NCBI GenBank assembly: GCA_026932235.1
Contig: JAIXKR010000077.1
Coordinates: 1 to 34,616, forward strand
Origin: Burkholderiales bacterium
Lineage (GTDB): Bacteria > Pseudomonadota > Gammaproteobacteria > Burkholderiales > Burkholderiaceae_C
Length of the DNA stretch: 34,616 nucleotides
Direction: 5' to 3'
Below the pieces are notes generated by a model. The model was not told the DNA's origin, did not search any database, and saw only the letters and a program-made list of their open reading frames with translations. Made by a program: the position numbers and the translations under genes. Each line of letters opens with the position of its first letter. Within the stretch, counting starts at the first letter, position 1. This document shows, piece by piece, positions 18,784 through 26,876 of the stretch.

Positions 18784-19529
18784 GCCGGGTTGTCGACATC
18801 GATGAAGCGGTGCTCGAGCCCGAAGCGCGCGGCCACGTGCGCCGCGACCGCCGGCGCGCCGAAGCGCTCGCTGGCGTGGTGGCCGCAGGCGAGGAAGGCG
18901 ACTCCGGTCTCGCGCGCAAGATGCGCCTGCGGCTCCGAGACCTCGCCGGTGAGGAAGGCGTCGGCACCGGCGGCGATCGCGGCCTCGAAGAAGCCCTGCG
19001 CGCCGCCGCTGCACCAGGCGATGCGGCGCAGCGGGCGGCCGTCTCCGGGCAGCACCAGCGGTTCGCGCGCGAGCACCAGCCGTACGCGCACCGCCAGCGC
19101 CTGGACGTCCTCGATCCCCGCGGCGGCCCCGATGAAGCCCAGTTCGTGCTCGCCGAAGCGCGCATCCGCACGCAGGCCCAGGCGCAGGCCCAGCTGCGCG
19201 TTGTTGCCGAGCTCGGCGTGCGCATCCAGCGGCAGGTGGTAGGCGAAGAGGTTGATCTCGTGCGCCAGCAGCCGCGCCACGCGCGCCTTCAGCCAGCCGA
19301 CGAGCCGCCCTTCCTGCCCGCGCCAGAACAGGCCGTGGTGCACCAGCAGCGTGTCGGCGCCGGCATCGATCGCGGCGTCGATGAAGGCCAGGCTGGCTGT
19401 CACGCCGCTGGCCAGGCGCCGCACCTCGCGCCTGCCCTCGACCTGCAGGCCGTTGGGTCCGTAGTCCTTGAAGCCCTCGGGCCGCAGCAGCTCGTCCAGG
19501 CCCTGCTGCAGCTGCTCGCGCGTGACCAT
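18780..19529 (-). CDS. Nif3-like dinuclear metal centre protein (YbgI family)
   Basis: Members of this family form hexameric toroids with a two-metal centre. The biochemical role is unsettled; some are annotated GTP cyclohydrolase I type 2. The 249-residue protein shows the metal-binding sequence LLVHHGLFW, then AYHLPLDAH, and the C-terminal TGEVSEPQAHLARE and ACGHHASERFG, which supplies the last metal ligands. It starts one base after the tatC stop and its TGA overlaps the GTG of pdxA, so it is firmly inside the tat-pdxA operon. No separate ribosome binding site is clear, which fits coupling. Confidence 0.93.
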   Translation of the reverse strand: MVTREQLQQGLDELLRPEGFKDYGPNGLQVEGRREVRRLASGVTASLAFIDAAIDAGADTLLVHHGLFWRGQEGRLVGWLKARVARLLAHEINLFAYHLPLDAHAELGNNAQLGLRLGLRADARFGEHELGFIGAAAGIEDVQALAVRVRLVLAREPLVLPGDGRPLRRIAWCSGGAQGFFEAAIAAGADAFLTGEVSEPQAHLARETGVAFLACGHHASERFGAPAVAAHVAARFGLEHRFIDVDNPA

Positions 19530-19530
19530 G

Positions 19531-20325
19531 TCAGGAGGCGCTGCCGCCGGCCTCGCCTTCGGGCAGCGTGGTGTGCCTGATGAACAGGCCCGCAGCCAGG
19601 ATGCCGAGCTCGTAGAGGATGCACATCGGCACCGCCAGCGCGAGCTGCGAGATCACGTCCGGCGGCGTCACGATCGCCGCGACGATGAACGAGCCGACGA
19701 TGAAGTAGCCGCGGAACTTCTTCAACTGCTCGATGCTGACGACGCCGATGCGCGCCAGCACGACGACCGCGATCGGCACCTCGAAGGCGATGCCGAAGAC
19801 GAGGAAGAGCGTGAGCACGAAGCCGAAGTACTGCTCGATGTCCGGCGCCGCAGTGATCGCGGTCGGGGCGAAAGCCTGGATGAACTTGGACATCGCCGGG
19901 ATGACCAGGAAGTAGCAGAAGGCCACGCCGATGAAAAAGAGGACGGTGCTGCTGACCACCAACGGCAGCACGAACTTCTTCTCGTGCGAGTAGAGGCCCG
20001 GCGCAACGAAGGCCCACACCTGGTAGAGCACGTAGGGCAGCACGACGAGGAAGGCCGCCATCAGCGTGATCTTCAGCGGCACCAGCACCGGCGAGATGAC
20101 GCTGGTGGCGATGAGCCGCGTCCCCTCGGGCAGGTGCGCCACCAGCGGCTGCGCCAGGAAGTCGTAGAGCGTTCCCATGCCCGGCCAGAAGGCGAGCACG
20201 CCGAAGGCGACCAGCACCGCGACGAGCGCGCGGATGATGCGGTCGCGCAGTTCGACCAGGTGCGAGACGAACGGCGCCTCGGTTCCCGCCAGCTCGTCCT
20301 CGGCGTCCTTGCGTTCCTCGCTCAC
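19531..20325 (-). CDS. tatC: Twin-arginine translocase subunit TatC
   Basis: TatC is the membrane receptor that recognises twin-arginine signal peptides. The 264-residue protein begins with a charged cytoplasmic head and the signature [16 protein letters not shown]. It then has six membrane helices, including [39 protein letters not shown] and the [18 protein letters not shown] segment with the conserved Phe/Glu pair. The start is a GTG at 20325 that overlaps the tatB TGA (GTGA). A longer frame to 20532 overlaps tatB and is not supported. Confidence 0.97.
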   Translation of the reverse strand: MSEERKDAEDELAGTEAPFVSHLVELRDRIIRALVAVLVAFGVLAFWPGMGTLYDFLAQPLVAHLPEGTRLIATSVISPVLVPLKITLMAAFLVVLPYVLYQVWAFVAPGLYSHEKKFVLPLVVSSTVLFFIGVAFCYFLVIPAMSKFIQAFAPTAITAAPDIEQYFGFVLTLFLVFGIAFEVPIAVVVLARIGVVSIEQLKKFRGYFIVGSFIVAAIVTPPDVISQLALAVPMCILYELGILAAGLFIRHTTLPEGEAGGSAS

Positions 20326-20813
20326 GAGCGGCCCTTGATGCCGGGCTTGACGGCCGGCGGACGAAAGCGCGCCACGCGCGCCGCGCCCGACTGCGCCTTG
20401 GTGCGGATGCCGTGCTGCCGCTTGTACCACTGCGGCACCGCGCCGCGCTTGAGGCGCCAGTTCTTCTTCGGGTGCCGGTACTCGGGCACGGGTTCGGCGA
20501 GGATGTCGCCCTCGTCGCTCCCGGACGACCACGGGTTGGAGATCTCGTCGAACCCGGCCCTGGCCTCGCTCACCTCGCGGTTGACCGTCCGCTCGACGTC
20601 GCGCGCGGCGTCCTCGAACTGGGTCTTCATCTTCTTGAGCTCGTCGAGCTCGATCGAGCGGTTGACCTCGGCCTTGACGTCGGCGACGTAGCGCTGCGCC
20701 TTGCCCAGCAGGTGGCCCATCGTGCGCGCCACGCGCGGCAGCTTCTCGGGGCCGATGACGATCAGCGCCACCGCCCCGATGAGCGCGAGCTTGTCGAAAC
20801 CGAAGTCGATCAT
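20322..20813 (-). CDS. tatB: Twin-arginine translocase subunit TatB
   Basis: TatB pairs with TatC in the substrate receptor complex. The 163-residue protein starts [31 protein letters not shown], the typical TatB membrane helix and hinge with the GPEKLP motif. An amphipathic helix and a long polar tail follow (about 70-163, including [18 protein letters not shown] and the basic end). The tail is longer than in some relatives. It lies 60 bases after tatA and overlaps tatC by four bases. Confidence 0.96.
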   Translation of the reverse strand: MIDFGFDKLALIGAVALIVIGPEKLPRVARTMGHLLGKAQRYVADVKAEVNRSIELDELKKMKTQFEDAARDVERTVNREVSEARAGFDEISNPWSSGSDEGDILAEPVPEYRHPKKNWRLKRGAVPQWYKRQHGIRTKAQSGAARVARFRPPAVKPGIKGRS

Positions 20814-20873
20814 GCGTGTGCGCGCGGACGCGGGCGACCCCGCGAAGGCGCGCGGCCCTCGCGTCTCAGCGCA

Positions 20874-21122
20874 TCAACTCTTCTGTTTGGCCTCGACGTC
20901 GACGGTATTCGCGTCCGCCGAGCGCTGCGCCTGCGTCACCTGCTGCGGCGGAGCCGCCGGCGTCGCGTCGGCCTCGCCTTCGGCACCGCCCTTGACGCCT
21001 TCCTTGAAACCCTTGACGGCCTGGCCGAGGTCCGACCCGATGTTCTTGAGCTTCTTGGTGCCGAAGATCATCACCACCACCAGCAGCACGATCAGCCAAT
21101 GCCAGATGCTGAACGATCCCAT
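20874..21122 (-). CDS. tatA: Twin-arginine translocase subunit TatA
   Basis: TatA oligomerises to form the transport pathway for folded proteins. The 82-residue protein shows the family pattern: [29 protein letters not shown] (membrane helix and hinge with FGTKKL), the amphipathic helix [16 protein letters not shown], and a polar tail. An AGGAGAAG ribosome binding site precedes the ATG. It follows hinT by 70 bases and has its own -10-like element in that gap. Substrates probably include the Rieske protein encoded at 14027-14647. Confidence 0.97.
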   Translation of the reverse strand: MGSFSIWHWLIVLLVVVMIFGTKKLKNIGSDLGQAVKGFKEGVKGGAEGEADATPAAPPQQVTQAQRSADANTVDVEAKQKS

Positions 21123-21141
21123 GAATCTTCTCCTGCAGAGG

Positions 21142-21156
21142 AACCGGGCATTCTAG
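21142..21156 (-). promoter_or_regulatory. Probable internal promoter core of tatABC (-10 TAGAAT)
   Basis: The minus-strand sequence CTAGAATGCCCGGTT places TAGAAT (21155-21150) 28 bases before the tatA ATG, in the gap after hinT. All 15 bases are identical to the element in front of petA. No clear -35 is visible. It would let tatABC, the Nif3-like gene and pdxA be transcribed separately from the histidine genes upstream. Confidence 0.5.
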
Positions 21157-21192
21157 GTGAGGGCCTGGCTGCCGACGCCGGGACGCAGGGCA

Positions 21193-21540
21193 TCACCCCT
21201 TGAGCCAGGGCCTGGGGCCGCCCATCACGTGCACGTGCAGGTGGTCGACCTCCTGCCCGCCGTCGCGCCCGGTGTTGACGACGACGCGAAAGCCGTTGGT
21301 CACGCCCAGCTGCTGCATCAGCTTCGGTGCCAGCGTCAGCATGCGTCCGAGCAAGGCCTCGTGTTCGGGGCCGGTGGCCGCGAGCGAAGCCACGTGCACC
21401 CTGGGAACGATGAGCACGTGCACCGGCGCCCAGGGATTGATGTCGTGGAAGACGAGGAGTTCCTCGTCCTCGTGAACCTTCCTCGACGGGATCTGCCCGG
21501 CGACGATCTTGCAGAAGATGCAGTTCGGGTCGCTGCTCAT
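21193..21540 (-). CDS. hinT: HIT family protein, HinT-like purine nucleoside phosphoramidase
   Basis: HinT-type enzymes hydrolyse adenosine phosphoramidates and related aminoacyl adenylates in the cytoplasm. The 115-residue protein has the N-terminal CIFCKIVAGQIPS zinc-like segment, HVLIVPRVH, and the catalytic histidine triad HLHVHVMGG near the C-terminus. The length is typical. It lies four bases after hisE and upstream of tatA, the usual betaproteobacterial arrangement. Confidence 0.96.
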   Translation of the reverse strand: MSSDPNCIFCKIVAGQIPSRKVHEDEELLVFHDINPWAPVHVLIVPRVHVASLAATGPEHEALLGRMLTLAPKLMQQLGVTNGFRVVVNTGRDGGQEVDHLHVHVMGGPRPWLKG

Positions 21541-21544
21541 GAGT

Positions 21545-21895
21545 TCAGTTCCTGTGCTCCTGTTCGCGCGCCGCGGCCTTGCGCGCGGCGAACTCCTCGA
21601 GGCCGGAGATCCCCTCGCGCCGGCGCAACTCGGCCAGCACCGCCTCGGGGGGGATGTCGAAGTGTGCCAGCGCCACCAGGGTATGGAACCAGAGGTCCGC
21701 GACCTCGTGGACGATCTTCTCGCGCTGCCCGTCCTTGCCCGCCATCACGGTTTCGGTGGCCTCTTCGCCGATCTTCTTCAGGATGGCGTCGCTCCCCTTG
21801 GCGAAGAGGCGCGCGACGTAGCTGCGCTCGGGATCGCCGCCGCGGCGCGACGCGATCACCGCGGCCAGCCGCGCCAGCGTGTCGTCCGCGCTCAT
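21545..21895 (-). CDS. hisE: Phosphoribosyl-ATP pyrophosphatase HisE
   Basis: HisE removes pyrophosphate from phosphoribosyl-ATP, the second step of histidine synthesis. The 116-residue protein has the MazG-like helical fold with the signature [16 protein letters not shown] followed by [13 protein letters not shown], which supplies the Glu/Asp magnesium ligands. The start at 21895 overlaps the hisI stop by four bases (ATGA). A longer frame to 22114 runs antisense-like into hisI and is rejected. HisI and HisE are separate proteins here, unlike the fused form in enterobacteria. Confidence 0.96.
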   Translation of the reverse strand: MSADDTLARLAAVIASRRGGDPERSYVARLFAKGSDAILKKIGEEATETVMAGKDGQREKIVHEVADLWFHTLVALAHFDIPPEAVLAELRRREGISGLEEFAARKAAAREQEHRN

Positions 21896-22329
21896 GAGCC
21901 GTAGACCCGCTCGGGGTCGACGAGGACCGGCTCGACGCTGCGCCAGCGCCCTTGCTCCAGGCGCTCGAAGAAGCAGCTGTGGCGGCCGGTGTGGCAGGCG
22001 ACGCCGGGCTCGTGGCCGAGCTGCGTCACGCGAAGCAGGAGCACGTCGTGGTCGCAGTCCATGCGGATGTCGTGCACCTGCTGGAAGTGGCCCGATGCCT
22101 CGCCCTTGTGCCACAGGCGCGCGCGCGAACGGCTCCAGTACACGGCCTGCCCGAGACGCACGGTCTCGGCCAGCGCCTGCCGGTTCATCCAGGCGAACAT
22201 CAGCACGTCGCCGCTGCCCTGTTCCTGCGCGATCACGGGAACGAGGCCATCACGGTCCCAGTTCACCTGGTCGAGCCAGGCGGAGTCGGTCGGCGTGCCG
22301 ATCGCTGCGGCGGTCTGCTTCTCGGACAT
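21892..22329 (-). CDS. hisI: Phosphoribosyl-AMP cyclohydrolase HisI
   Basis: HisI opens the purine ring of phosphoribosyl-AMP, the third step of histidine synthesis. The 145-residue protein shows [33 protein letters not shown] and the metal-binding [11 protein letters not shown], then [13 protein letters not shown], which supplies the catalytic zinc Cys residues. It begins 10 bases after the mutT stop. In many relatives hisI follows hisF; here it follows a DUF815 ATPase and mutT, so the histidine cluster is split. Confidence 0.97.
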   Translation of the reverse strand: MSEKQTAAAIGTPTDSAWLDQVNWDRDGLVPVIAQEQGSGDVLMFAWMNRQALAETVRLGQAVYWSRSRARLWHKGEASGHFQQVHDIRMDCDHDVLLLRVTQLGHEPGVACHTGRHSCFFERLEQGRWRSVEPVLVDPERVYGS

Positions 22330-22339
22330 GCGCGACAGT

Positions 22340-22771
22340 CTACGTCCTGCGGTGCGTGGCGCCGGCGAAGCCGCGCTCGGCGGCGAGCCATCGCAGCACC
22401 GGCACCGTGCCCGGCAGCACCGGCTCGACGACCACCGGCAGCGTGCACCAGGCCATCTGCTGACCCTCGCGCATCTGGAAGTCCCCGGCCCATTCGTGCA
22501 CCTTGCAGAAGTGCAGCCGCACGCGGGCGTGCGGATAGTCGACGATCTCCCGCTGCCAGGGATGGACGGCGCCGACGGCGATTCCCAGCTCCTCGTGCAG
22601 CTCGCGCCGCAGGGCCTGCTCGACGGCCTCGCCGGGCTCGAACTTGCCGCCCGGGAACTCCCACCAGCCGGCGTAGACCTTGCCCTGCGGGCGGCTCGTC
22701 ATCAGGAAGCGGCCGTCGCCGTCCAGGAGCACGCCGACCGCCACGTCGACCGGCTCGCGCTCAGCGCTCAC
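22340..22771 (-). CDS. mutT: NUDIX hydrolase, MutT-like
   Basis: MutT-type enzymes clear 8-oxo-dGTP from the nucleotide pool. The 143-residue protein has a complete Nudix box, [24 protein letters not shown], in the standard G-x5-E-x7-REUxEExGU form, preceded by GWWEFP, which is characteristic of MutT. The start at 22771 lies inside the end of the ATPase gene (11-base overlap), so translation is likely coupled. In many Burkholderiales this pair lies near secA and argJ; here it is joined to hisI. The exact substrate is inferred from family similarity. Confidence 0.9.
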   Translation of the reverse strand: MSAEREPVDVAVGVLLDGDGRFLMTSRPQGKVYAGWWEFPGGKFEPGEAVEQALRRELHEELGIAVGAVHPWQREIVDYPHARVRLHFCKVHEWAGDFQMREGQQMAWCTLPVVVEPVLPGTVPVLRWLAAERGFAGATHRRT

Positions 22772-23630
22772 CGCGCCGCCCCGCGAAGTCCTTCGCGAAC
22801 TGGAAGGCGACGCGCCCGGAGCGGGAGCCGCGCTCGAGCGCCCACACCAGGCTTTCCTGCCGTGCCGCGGCGATCGCGTCCTCGGGCACGCCGAAGCTGC
22901 GCAGCCACTGCGCGACGATGGCCAGGTACTCGTCCTGGCTGAACGGATAGAAGCTCAACCACAGGCCGAAGCGCTCGGACAGCGAGATCTTCTCCTCCAC
23001 CACCTCTCCGGGATGCACCTCGCCGTCCTCGGTGTGGCGGTAGCTGAGGTTGTCCTTCATGTACTCGGGCAGCAGGTGGCGGCGGTTGCTGGTCGCGTAG
23101 ATCAGCACGTTGTCGCTGCTCTGCGCGACGCTGCCGTCGAGCATGCTCTTCAGCGCCTTGTAGCCGGCCTCGCCCTCGTCGAAGCTCAGGTCGTCGCAGA
23201 AGACGACGAAGCGCTCCGGTCGGTCGGCGACGAGATCGACGAGGTCCGGCAGGTCGACGAGGTCGCCCTTGTCGACCTCGATCAGGCGCAAGCCCCGCCC
23301 GGCGAACGCGTTCAGGCAGGCCTTGATGAGCGAACTCTTGCCCGTGCCGCGCGCGCCCGTGAGCAGCACGTTGTTGGCCGGGCGCCCGGCGACGAACTGC
23401 TCGGTGTTGCGCAGCAGCTTCTCCTTCTGCGCATCGACCTCCCTGAGGTCATCGAGCCCGATGCGCGCGACGTGGCGCACCGGCTCGAGCACGCCCGAGC
23501 CGCCGCGCTTGCGGTAGCGGAAGGCGACCGAGGCCGACCAGTCGGGAGCCTGCAGGGGATGGGGAAGGACGGCTTCGAGCCGCGCCAGCAGCGCCTCGGC
23601 GCGGCCGACGAGTTGATCGACGGAAGACAT
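22761..23630 (-). CDS. DUF815 family P-loop ATPase (AAA+ type)
   Basis: The 289-residue protein has a Walker A motif GARGTGKSS (92-100), a Walker B stretch FVVFCDDLSF and the later SNRRHLLPEYM, likely sensor 1. This matches the DUF815/IPR008533 ATPases found next to mutT in proteobacteria; their function is not established. The sequence between (DLVDLPDLVDLV) and the segment LSERFGLWLSFYPFSQDEYL are conserved in the family as I recall it. The start at 23630 has no obvious ribosome binding site; longer frames upstream have no support. It follows slmA by 74 bases. Confidence 0.88.
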   Translation of the reverse strand: MSSVDQLVGRAEALLARLEAVLPHPLQAPDWSASVAFRYRKRGGSGVLEPVRHVARIGLDDLREVDAQKEKLLRNTEQFVAGRPANNVLLTGARGTGKSSLIKACLNAFAGRGLRLIEVDKGDLVDLPDLVDLVADRPERFVVFCDDLSFDEGEAGYKALKSMLDGSVAQSSDNVLIYATSNRRHLLPEYMKDNLSYRHTEDGEVHPGEVVEEKISLSERFGLWLSFYPFSQDEYLAIVAQWLRSFGVPEDAIAAARQESLVWALERGSRSGRVAFQFAKDFAGRRGER

Positions 23631-23704
23631 GCCGGCGAGTTTAGGGCGCTGCCGCAGGTCGTGCGCCGGCGCGACACGCGCGGCCTGGCCCCAAGCGCGC
23701 GCGA

Positions 23705-24361
23705 TCAGCTCGTCAGCCGCTGCAGCGGCGTCTCGATCGCCTCGGTCGGCAACCGCCGGAAGCCCGAGCGCGCGTAGCGCTGCAGGCGGCCGACGAGGAG
23801 CGCGGTGAGCGCCGAGGCCATCGCGTGGGCGTCGGCGGTGGGCGTGGTCGAGCCCTGTTCCTGCGCGCCCTGGCGCAGGCACTGGCGCAATTGCGACTCG
23901 ACGCGGTCGAAGAACTGGTTCATGCGCGCGTTCAGGCGTTCGTGCTCGAAGACGAGGGCGTCGCCGACCATCACGCGCGTCATGCCGGGGTTCTTCTCGC
24001 CGAACTGCAGCAGCATGAGCGCGATGCGCTGCGCCTGCAGCGCGCCGGATTCGTCGCGCTCGACGATCTGGTTGACGAGCGCGAAGACGCTGGCCTCGAT
24101 GAACTCGATCAACCCCTCGAACATCTGCGCCTTGCTGGCGAAATGGCGATAGAGCGCGGCCTCGGAGACCTCCAGTCGGGCCGCCAGCGCGGCCGTCGTG
24201 ATGCGCTCGGCGCCGGGCTGCTCGAGCATGCCGGCCAGCGTCTGCAGGATCTGCACGCGGCGCTCGCCGGGCCGCGGGCGCTTGCGTGCCGGGGCGGCGG
24301 CGGCGGGCCCCGCAGCAGGCTCGGCTTCGGTGCCGACCGGTTCGGGCATCGTGTCGGACAT
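23705..24361 (-). CDS. slmA: TetR-family nucleoid occlusion factor SlmA
   Basis: SlmA binds chromosomal sites and blocks FtsZ ring assembly over the nucleoid. The 218-residue protein has a low-complexity N-terminal tail (about 1-32), then a TetR helix-turn-helix (ERITTAALAARLEVSEAALYRHFASKAQMFEGLI, about 52-85) and a helical dimerisation domain with LMLLQFGEKNPGMTRVMVGDALVFE, strongly SlmA-like. It is longer than the E. coli protein because of the Pro/Ala-rich tail. The start is taken at 24361 (MSDTMPEP); the Met at 24349 is an alternative. Neighbours argB and a pyrimidine nucleotidase match the usual order. Confidence 0.92.
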   Translation of the reverse strand: MSDTMPEPVGTEAEPAAGPAAAAPARKRPRPGERRVQILQTLAGMLEQPGAERITTAALAARLEVSEAALYRHFASKAQMFEGLIEFIEASVFALVNQIVERDESGALQAQRIALMLLQFGEKNPGMTRVMVGDALVFEHERLNARMNQFFDRVESQLRQCLRQGAQEQGSTTPTADAHAMASALTALLVGRLQRYARSGFRRLPTEAIETPLQRLTS

Positions 24362-24389
24362 CGCGTCGCGTGCTGCGCAGTCGGGTGGA

Positions 24390-24420
24390 CCGGATAGGGG
24401 AGCCGGATGAAGGGCCGGAT
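24390..24420. repeat. Three direct CCGGAT repeats upstream of slmA
   Basis: CCGGAT occurs at 24390-24395, 24403-24408 and 24415-24420, spaced 13 and 12 bases, 30 to 60 bases before the slmA start. On the slmA strand they read ATCCGG. The short length and GC-rich setting make chance possible; a regulator-binding role is only a suggestion. The rest of the 203-base gap between slmA and the nucleotidase gene shows no clear gene or terminator. Confidence 0.35.
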
Positions 24421-24564
24421 GGCGGGGGCTGGCAGGGTGGCGGCGATTCTGGCATAGGGCCGGCGGCTCTCCGGCGCAGGAAAATACTGAGCACCACGCG
24501 GCGCGGGAGCCCGCGAGGCGGCCAGGCGCCCGCGGGTTCGAGGGCGGCCCCGGGCGCCCCAGCC

Positions 24565-25284
24565 TCAGCGCGGCCGCCGCGCCGGGCCCGGCAGCCGCCG
24601 GCACAGCTCGCGAAGACCGTGCACGCGGCAGTGGACGTAGGCGGGCAGCCGCGCCGGGCGGCGCTCGGGCGGCATGCGCCGCCGCACCCAGCGCTTGAAC
24701 CACACCGTCGTCATGCCGATGCTCAGCGCCGACTTCTGGTGCGCGAGCGTGTCCTCGACCAGGATGCAGCGCGCCGGCGGCACCGACAGGCGCGCGGCGA
24801 CGTGGCGCAGCATGCGCGCATCGGGCTTGGGGCGCAGCTCGCCGAACATGCGCATGTCCTCGATCGCGATCACGCCGTCGAAGAGCCGCAACAGCCCGAG
24901 CGTGCCGAGCACGCGCAGCGCGTAGGCGCGCGGCGCGTTGGTGAGCACGTAGCGCCGCCCGGGAAGTGCGGCCAGCGCAGCGATGTCCGGCCGATGTCGC
25001 TGCAGCCGCGCCTCCAGCCCGGGCAGGCGGTGCGTGTGGTGCAGGAAGTGCGCCGCCTTCACGTCGTGGTGGCGCACGAGGCCGATCAGCGTCGCGCCGT
25101 AGCGCAGCCAGTAGCGGCGGCGCAGCGCGTCCGACGCGGCCTTACCTAGGCCCAGCTCATGCTCGATGTAGTGCCCCATCGCCCGCCCCAGATCGGGCAT
25201 CGCCGAGCGATGCGCGTCGTGCAGGGTGTCGTCGAGGTCGAAGAGCCAGACGAAATCGGAGCGGCGATCGGTCCCGCCGGCCAT
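24565..25284 (-). CDS. HAD-superfamily pyrimidine 5'-nucleotidase
   Basis: The 239-residue protein has HAD motif I as FDLDDTLHDA (near residue 15), motif II in YVLTNAPRAYA, and motifs III/IV in RPKPDARML and CILVEDTLAHQKSA. This set and the Asp-Asp-Thr-Leu variant fit the SDT1-like pyrimidine 5'-nucleotidase group, which dephosphorylates UMP/CMP-type nucleotides. A helical cap lies between motifs I and II. The C-terminus is unusually Arg/Pro-rich. It starts 17 bases after argB on the same strand, an arrangement common in Burkholderiales. The substrate is inferred from family. Confidence 0.9.
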   Translation of the reverse strand: MAGGTDRRSDFVWLFDLDDTLHDAHRSAMPDLGRAMGHYIEHELGLGKAASDALRRRYWLRYGATLIGLVRHHDVKAAHFLHHTHRLPGLEARLQRHRPDIAALAALPGRRYVLTNAPRAYALRVLGTLGLLRLFDGVIAIEDMRMFGELRPKPDARMLRHVAARLSVPPARCILVEDTLAHQKSALSIGMTTVWFKRWVRRRMPPERRPARLPAYVHCRVHGLRELCRRLPGPARRPR

Positions 25285-25301
25285 GGCGCCGCGCCTGCGC
25301 T

Positions 25302-26204
25302 TCAGGAGCGGATCATCGTGCCGTAGGCCTGGTCGGTGAGGACCTCGAGCAGCATCGCGTGCGGAACACGCCCGTCGACCACGTGCACCGCGCGGACGCC
25401 GCTCTTGGCCGCGTCGATCGCGCCGGCCAGCTTGGGCAGCATGCCGCCGCTGATGGTGCCGTCGGCGATGAGCGCGTCGATGCGCTGCGGCGAGAGCTCG
25501 GTGATCAGTTCGCCCGCCCTGTCGAGCACGCCGCGGATGTTGGTGAGCATGATCAGCTTCTCCGCCTTGAGCTCGGTGGCCAGGCGTGCGGCGACGAGGT
25601 CGGCGTTGATGTTGTAGCTCTCGTTCTGCTCGCCGAAGCCGATCGGGCTGACGACCGGGATGAACTGGTCGTCCTGCAGCGCCTTCACGACGCTCGGGTC
25701 GATCGCGGTGATCTCGCCGACCTGGCCGATGTCGTGCTGCTTGGCCGGGTCGTCCTTGTCGGCGAGCTTCAGCTTGCGCGCGCGCATGAGGCCGCCGTCG
25801 CGCCCGGTCAGGCCCACGGCCTTGCCGCCGCAGGCGTTGATGAGGCCGACGATGTCCTGCTGCACCTGCCCGGCGAGCACCCACTCCACGACTTCCATCG
25901 TCTCGTCGTCGGTGACGCGCATGCCCTGGATGAAGTTGCCCTTCTTGCCGATGCGCGCCAGCGCCTCGTCGATCTGCGGGCCGCCGCCGTGCACGACGAT
26001 GGGGTTCATTCCCACCAGCTTGAGCAGCACCACGTCCTCGGCGAAGTCCTGCTGCAACGCCGGATCGGTCATGGCGTTGCCGCCGTACTTGATGACCAGG
26101 GTCTTGCCGTGAAAGCGCCGGATGTAGGGCAGCGCCTGCGCCAGGATCTCCGCCTGGTCGCGCGCGGTGATGTGCTCCAGCGAGTGCTCGGCGGGTGCGT
26201 TCAT
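25302..26204 (-). CDS. argB: Acetylglutamate kinase ArgB
   Basis: ArgB phosphorylates N-acetylglutamate, the second step of arginine synthesis and usually the arginine feedback point. The 300-residue protein shows [23 protein letters not shown], the substrate segment [22 protein letters not shown], and [18 protein letters not shown], all typical of the amino-acid kinase fold. The N-terminal helix ([25 protein letters not shown]) is the one linked to arginine-sensitive hexamers. The start at 26204 is preferred; a longer frame to 26894 would cross the divergent CusF-like gene. Confidence 0.98.
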   Translation of the reverse strand: MNAPAEHSLEHITARDQAEILAQALPYIRRFHGKTLVIKYGGNAMTDPALQQDFAEDVVLLKLVGMNPIVVHGGGPQIDEALARIGKKGNFIQGMRVTDDETMEVVEWVLAGQVQQDIVGLINACGGKAVGLTGRDGGLMRARKLKLADKDDPAKQHDIGQVGEITAIDPSVVKALQDDQFIPVVSPIGFGEQNESYNINADLVAARLATELKAEKLIMLTNIRGVLDRAGELITELSPQRIDALIADGTISGGMLPKLAGAIDAAKSGVRAVHVVDGRVPHAMLLEVLTDQAYGTMIRS

Positions 26205-26238
26205 GGTGTGGGCGCTCGGGCTGTGGCGGGCGGCGGCG

Positions 26239-26244
26239 ATTGTA
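26239..26244 (-). promoter_or_regulatory. Possible -10 element of argB
   Basis: The minus-strand hexamer TACAAT matches five of six -10 positions and lies 35 bases before the argB ATG, in the gap shared with the divergent CusF-like gene. No good -35 stands 16 to 18 bases upstream. Confidence 0.4.
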
Positions 26245-26372
26245 GGAAAGGCGCCTGCGACGTCGCTTGCGTTCAAGACGCGGCCGGCGCGCGGGCTTCG
26301 GGCGCAAGGCATAGGCGATGCGCGCGCTGTCATGATCGCGCCCGCAGCCATCCACCGCACGGGAGATCGCCC

Positions 26373-26693
26373 ATGAAGCCGCCCCCGAAGTCGCCCCTGA
26401 AGGCGCCCCTGAAGGTGCTCCTGACCCTGCTCGCCGGGCTGGCCACCGCCAGCGTGCTGTGGGCGCAGACGCCCGACGCCGAAGGCGAGGTGACCAAGAT
26501 CGACGCCGCGGCCGGCCGCGTGACGCTGCGGCACACGGGCGTGAAGAGCCTGGACATGCCACCGATGACGATGGCGTTTCGCGTCAGCGACGCGCGTCTG
26601 CTGCAGGGCGTGGCGGTGGGCGATCACGTGCGCTTCGCGGCGCGCAAGATGGGCGGCAACTACACGGTGGTGGCGCTGGCGAAGGCGCCGTGA
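26373..26693 (+). CDS. CusF-like periplasmic copper-binding protein with Met in place of Trp
   Basis: The 106-residue protein has a signal peptide (hydrophobic core at about 14-29, cut likely near WAQT) followed by a single CusF-type small beta barrel (about 37-103). E. coli CusF binds Cu(I)/Ag(I) through a His, two Met and a Trp cation-pi contact in the pattern H...NWPEMTM. Here the equivalent is H54 with DMPPMTM, so Met62 replaces the Trp, with Met65 and Met67 as the other ligands. GGGAGA precedes the ATG. No CusA/CusB/CusC efflux genes are nearby, so it may act alone or with distant partners. It diverges from argB. Confidence 0.85.
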   Translation: MKPPPKSPLKAPLKVLLTLLAGLATASVLWAQTPDAEGEVTKIDAAAGRVTLRHTGVKSLDMPPMTMAFRVSDARLLQGVAVGDHVRFAARKMGGNYTVVALAKAP

Positions 26694-26763
26694 ATGCCGC
26701 GGAGGGCGCGCGGCGGCCGGGGCTCTCCCGGCTCGCGCCACCCACCTTTGGCCGCCGTCGACG

Positions 26764-26779
26764 TAGAGGCGCTCCTCTA
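26764..26779 (+). promoter_or_regulatory. Inverted repeat TAGAGG-N4-CCTCTA upstream of the phasin promoter
   Basis: A perfect 6-base inverted repeat, TAGAGG (26764-26769) and CCTCTA (26774-26779), lies about 45 bases before the putative transcription start of the phasin gene. The placement would suit a dimeric regulator, but the repeat is short and not linked to a known protein. It has no T-tract, so it is unlikely to be a terminator of the CusF-like gene. Confidence 0.35.
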
Positions 26780-26812
26780 GAGAAACTCGGCACGCACGAC
26801 GGCGCCTGCTCC

Positions 26813-26847
26813 TATATTCGTCGTTATGACGCGACCGCAGCGGTCGC
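26813..26847 (+). promoter_or_regulatory. Probable phasin promoter -10 and leader hairpin
   Basis: TATATT (26813-26818) matches five of six -10 positions; a transcript would start near 26825. The leader then holds a perfect 7-base-pair hairpin, GCGACCG (26831-26837) / CGGTCGC (26841-26847), with loop CAG, near the 5' end of the message. A consensus -35 is not visible. Such a 5' hairpin could stabilise the abundant phasin mRNA or bind a regulator. Confidence 0.45.
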
Positions 26848-26876
26848 CCCGAGTACTTCATCCAACCGAGGAAACC

